Program-made: the position numbers and the translations under genes | Notes under the pieces: model-generated | The model's database searches: none | What the model was told of the DNA's origin: nothing | Seen by the model: only the letters and a program-made list of their open reading frames with translations | DNA from: a virus | Strand: one strand, 5' to 3' | Virus record (IMG/VR): IMGVR_UViG_3300032213_001151 | Location: 1 to 60,484 of that record | Length of the DNA stretch: 60,484 nucleotides | Part shown: positions 59,823-60,484 of the stretch, piece by piece | Numbering within the stretch: position 1 is the first letter of the stretch | Layout of the letters: each line of letters starts with the position of its first letter

Positions 59823-60484
59823 TTAAAATGGTGTTTCTCTGTCGTGGTTGTAGTGCCCCACCACTCGACCCCCCGTTACCTGCACTGTGTGCATCTCAGG
59901 GTGTCTGAAGTTCGGGTCAAGGAAGTGCGCCACCTCTTCGTCAATTTTCCCGTCCATTATGAACTTGCGATAGTGGCGTGCCTTCTGTAGCTTCTCTTCA
60001 GTCTTGGCTACATCACCCCCGTACATCGATAGAACTATAGGTCTGATGTGGGCAAGGAACTTCTCGTGTGTTACACCTGACACGTTGAATGCGAAGTCAA
60101 GCATGGCATAGAATAGCTCGTATCTGCGCATGGTTTGCTTCACTGACTCAAACTTGCTTGGGATACGGAACTCAACCACATACTCATTGTAGCCCACCTG
60201 CTTTAGAAGTGCCATTTTGTACCTGCTGCCACCTCTGTTGTTCGGTCCGTCAAAGTGGCTTCTCTCGGTCTCAGGCTGCATACGCAAGTTCCCGTTGCAG
60301 TACCCGTTTGAGATGCGACTCTCGTACAGGGCAAGTAGAATCCCACTCAGCGGACGCAAAGCCTTGCGTATCTCGTCACTTGTCTTGCCCTTTACGCCTA
60401 CAGTCACGTGACCCCCACAGCGTCTGTCAGCAGGGCTGTAGCGTGAGTCAATTATCTTCTCAGCCTGCACGAACAAGTCATAGA
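59823..60484 (-). CDS. Amidoligase, C-terminal part; gene begins at 475 across the join
   Basis: Continues the 337-codon gene described at 1-475; bases 60362-60484 repeat 1-123. After CGGHVTVGV it shows ISNGYCNGN and a Met/Glu-rich stretch, GGSRYKMALLKQ, VVEFRIP (an E-F-R that fits the family's catalytic end), then a helical tail. TAA at 59823-59825. Palindrome copy 15 and hammerhead 2 follow. Confidence 0.75.
   Translation of the reverse strand, partial: YDLFVQAEKIIDSRYSPADRRCGGHVTVGVKGKTSDEIRKALRPLSGILLALYESRISNGYCNGNLRMQPETERSHFDGPNNRGGSRYKMALLKQVGYNEYVVEFRIPSKFESVKQTMRRYELFYAMLDFAFNVSGVTHEKFLAHIRPIVLSMYGGDVAKTEEKLQKARHYRKFIMDGKIDEEVAHFLDPNFRHPEMHTVQVTGGRVVGHYNHDRETPF
60362..60484. repeat. 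Terminal direct repeat, right copy
   Basis: Exact copy of bases 1-123; see the left copy. Confidence 0.95.

Noticed and set aside
1-60484. CRISPR array, insertion sequence or integrase
   Set aside because: No regularly spaced repeats, transposase or recombinase motifs were seen; the dispersed palindromes are not array-like.

Overview
The window is one complete circular contig of a tailed (podovirus-type) phage. The first 123 bases recur exactly as the last 123, so the non-redundant genome is about 60,361 bp and one gene runs across the join. The host is most likely a member of the Bacteroidota. Four promoters on the minus strand carry the TTTG / 20-base gap / TAnnTTTG (-33/-7) pattern of that phylum (three with exact boxes, one slightly off), start codons are preceded by A-rich leaders rather than Shine-Dalgarno sites, and the terminase, portal, capsid and tail genes resemble crAss-like and related Bacteroidota podoviruses. 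I see no integrase, DNA polymerase or RNA polymerase gene.

The genome has two arms that diverge from a 0.6 kb GC-rich, repeat-filled region near 1.2-1.8 kb and converge on a hairpin at 44.44 kb. Plus arm (1.8-44.4 kb): a small gene, a phage groEL-groES pair, a block of seven small basic proteins, a trimeric fibre, holin-like membrane proteins and an amidase endolysin, a second fibre, a tandem GroES-like protein, a 2OG-oxygenase-like protein, terminase, portal, scaffold, major capsid protein, connectors, a 1552-residue tail stabilisation protein, a cysteine-rich tail protein, internal virion-like proteins and a 3520-residue polyvalent protein. Minus arm (from 1.2 kb across the join down to 44.4 kb): an amidoligase, many small early genes, a class-II amidotransferase/gamma-glutamylcyclotransferase fusion, a DnaA-like protein, a single-strand annealing protein with its exonuclease, an SSB-like protein, a primase-helicase, an SF2 helicase and two small nucleases.

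Three features stand out. First, two hammerhead ribozymes lie on the minus strand at 59,087-59,135 and 59,733-59,783, each just upstream of a start codon and just downstream of a hairpin. Their cores are intact and stems I and III differ by compensating changes. Second, a 16-bp palindrome (GTGTCYTYRARGACAC) occurs 15 times across the genome, both between genes and inside genes in different reading frames. Third, an amidoligase and a GATase-GGCT-zinc-ribbon fusion occupy the same arm, which suggests amide-bond or gamma-glutamyl chemistry during infection. The phage also carries its own chaperonin system and two tRNA-like sequences that lack a normal anticodon arm.

Two promoter styles suggest the expression programme. 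Minus-strand (early) promoters have both boxes at 20-base spacing. Plus-strand (late) starts usually show only a TAnCTTTG box behind an A-rich stretch, which would fit a phage-specified factor. All functional calls rest on reading motifs and gene order; no database search was run.
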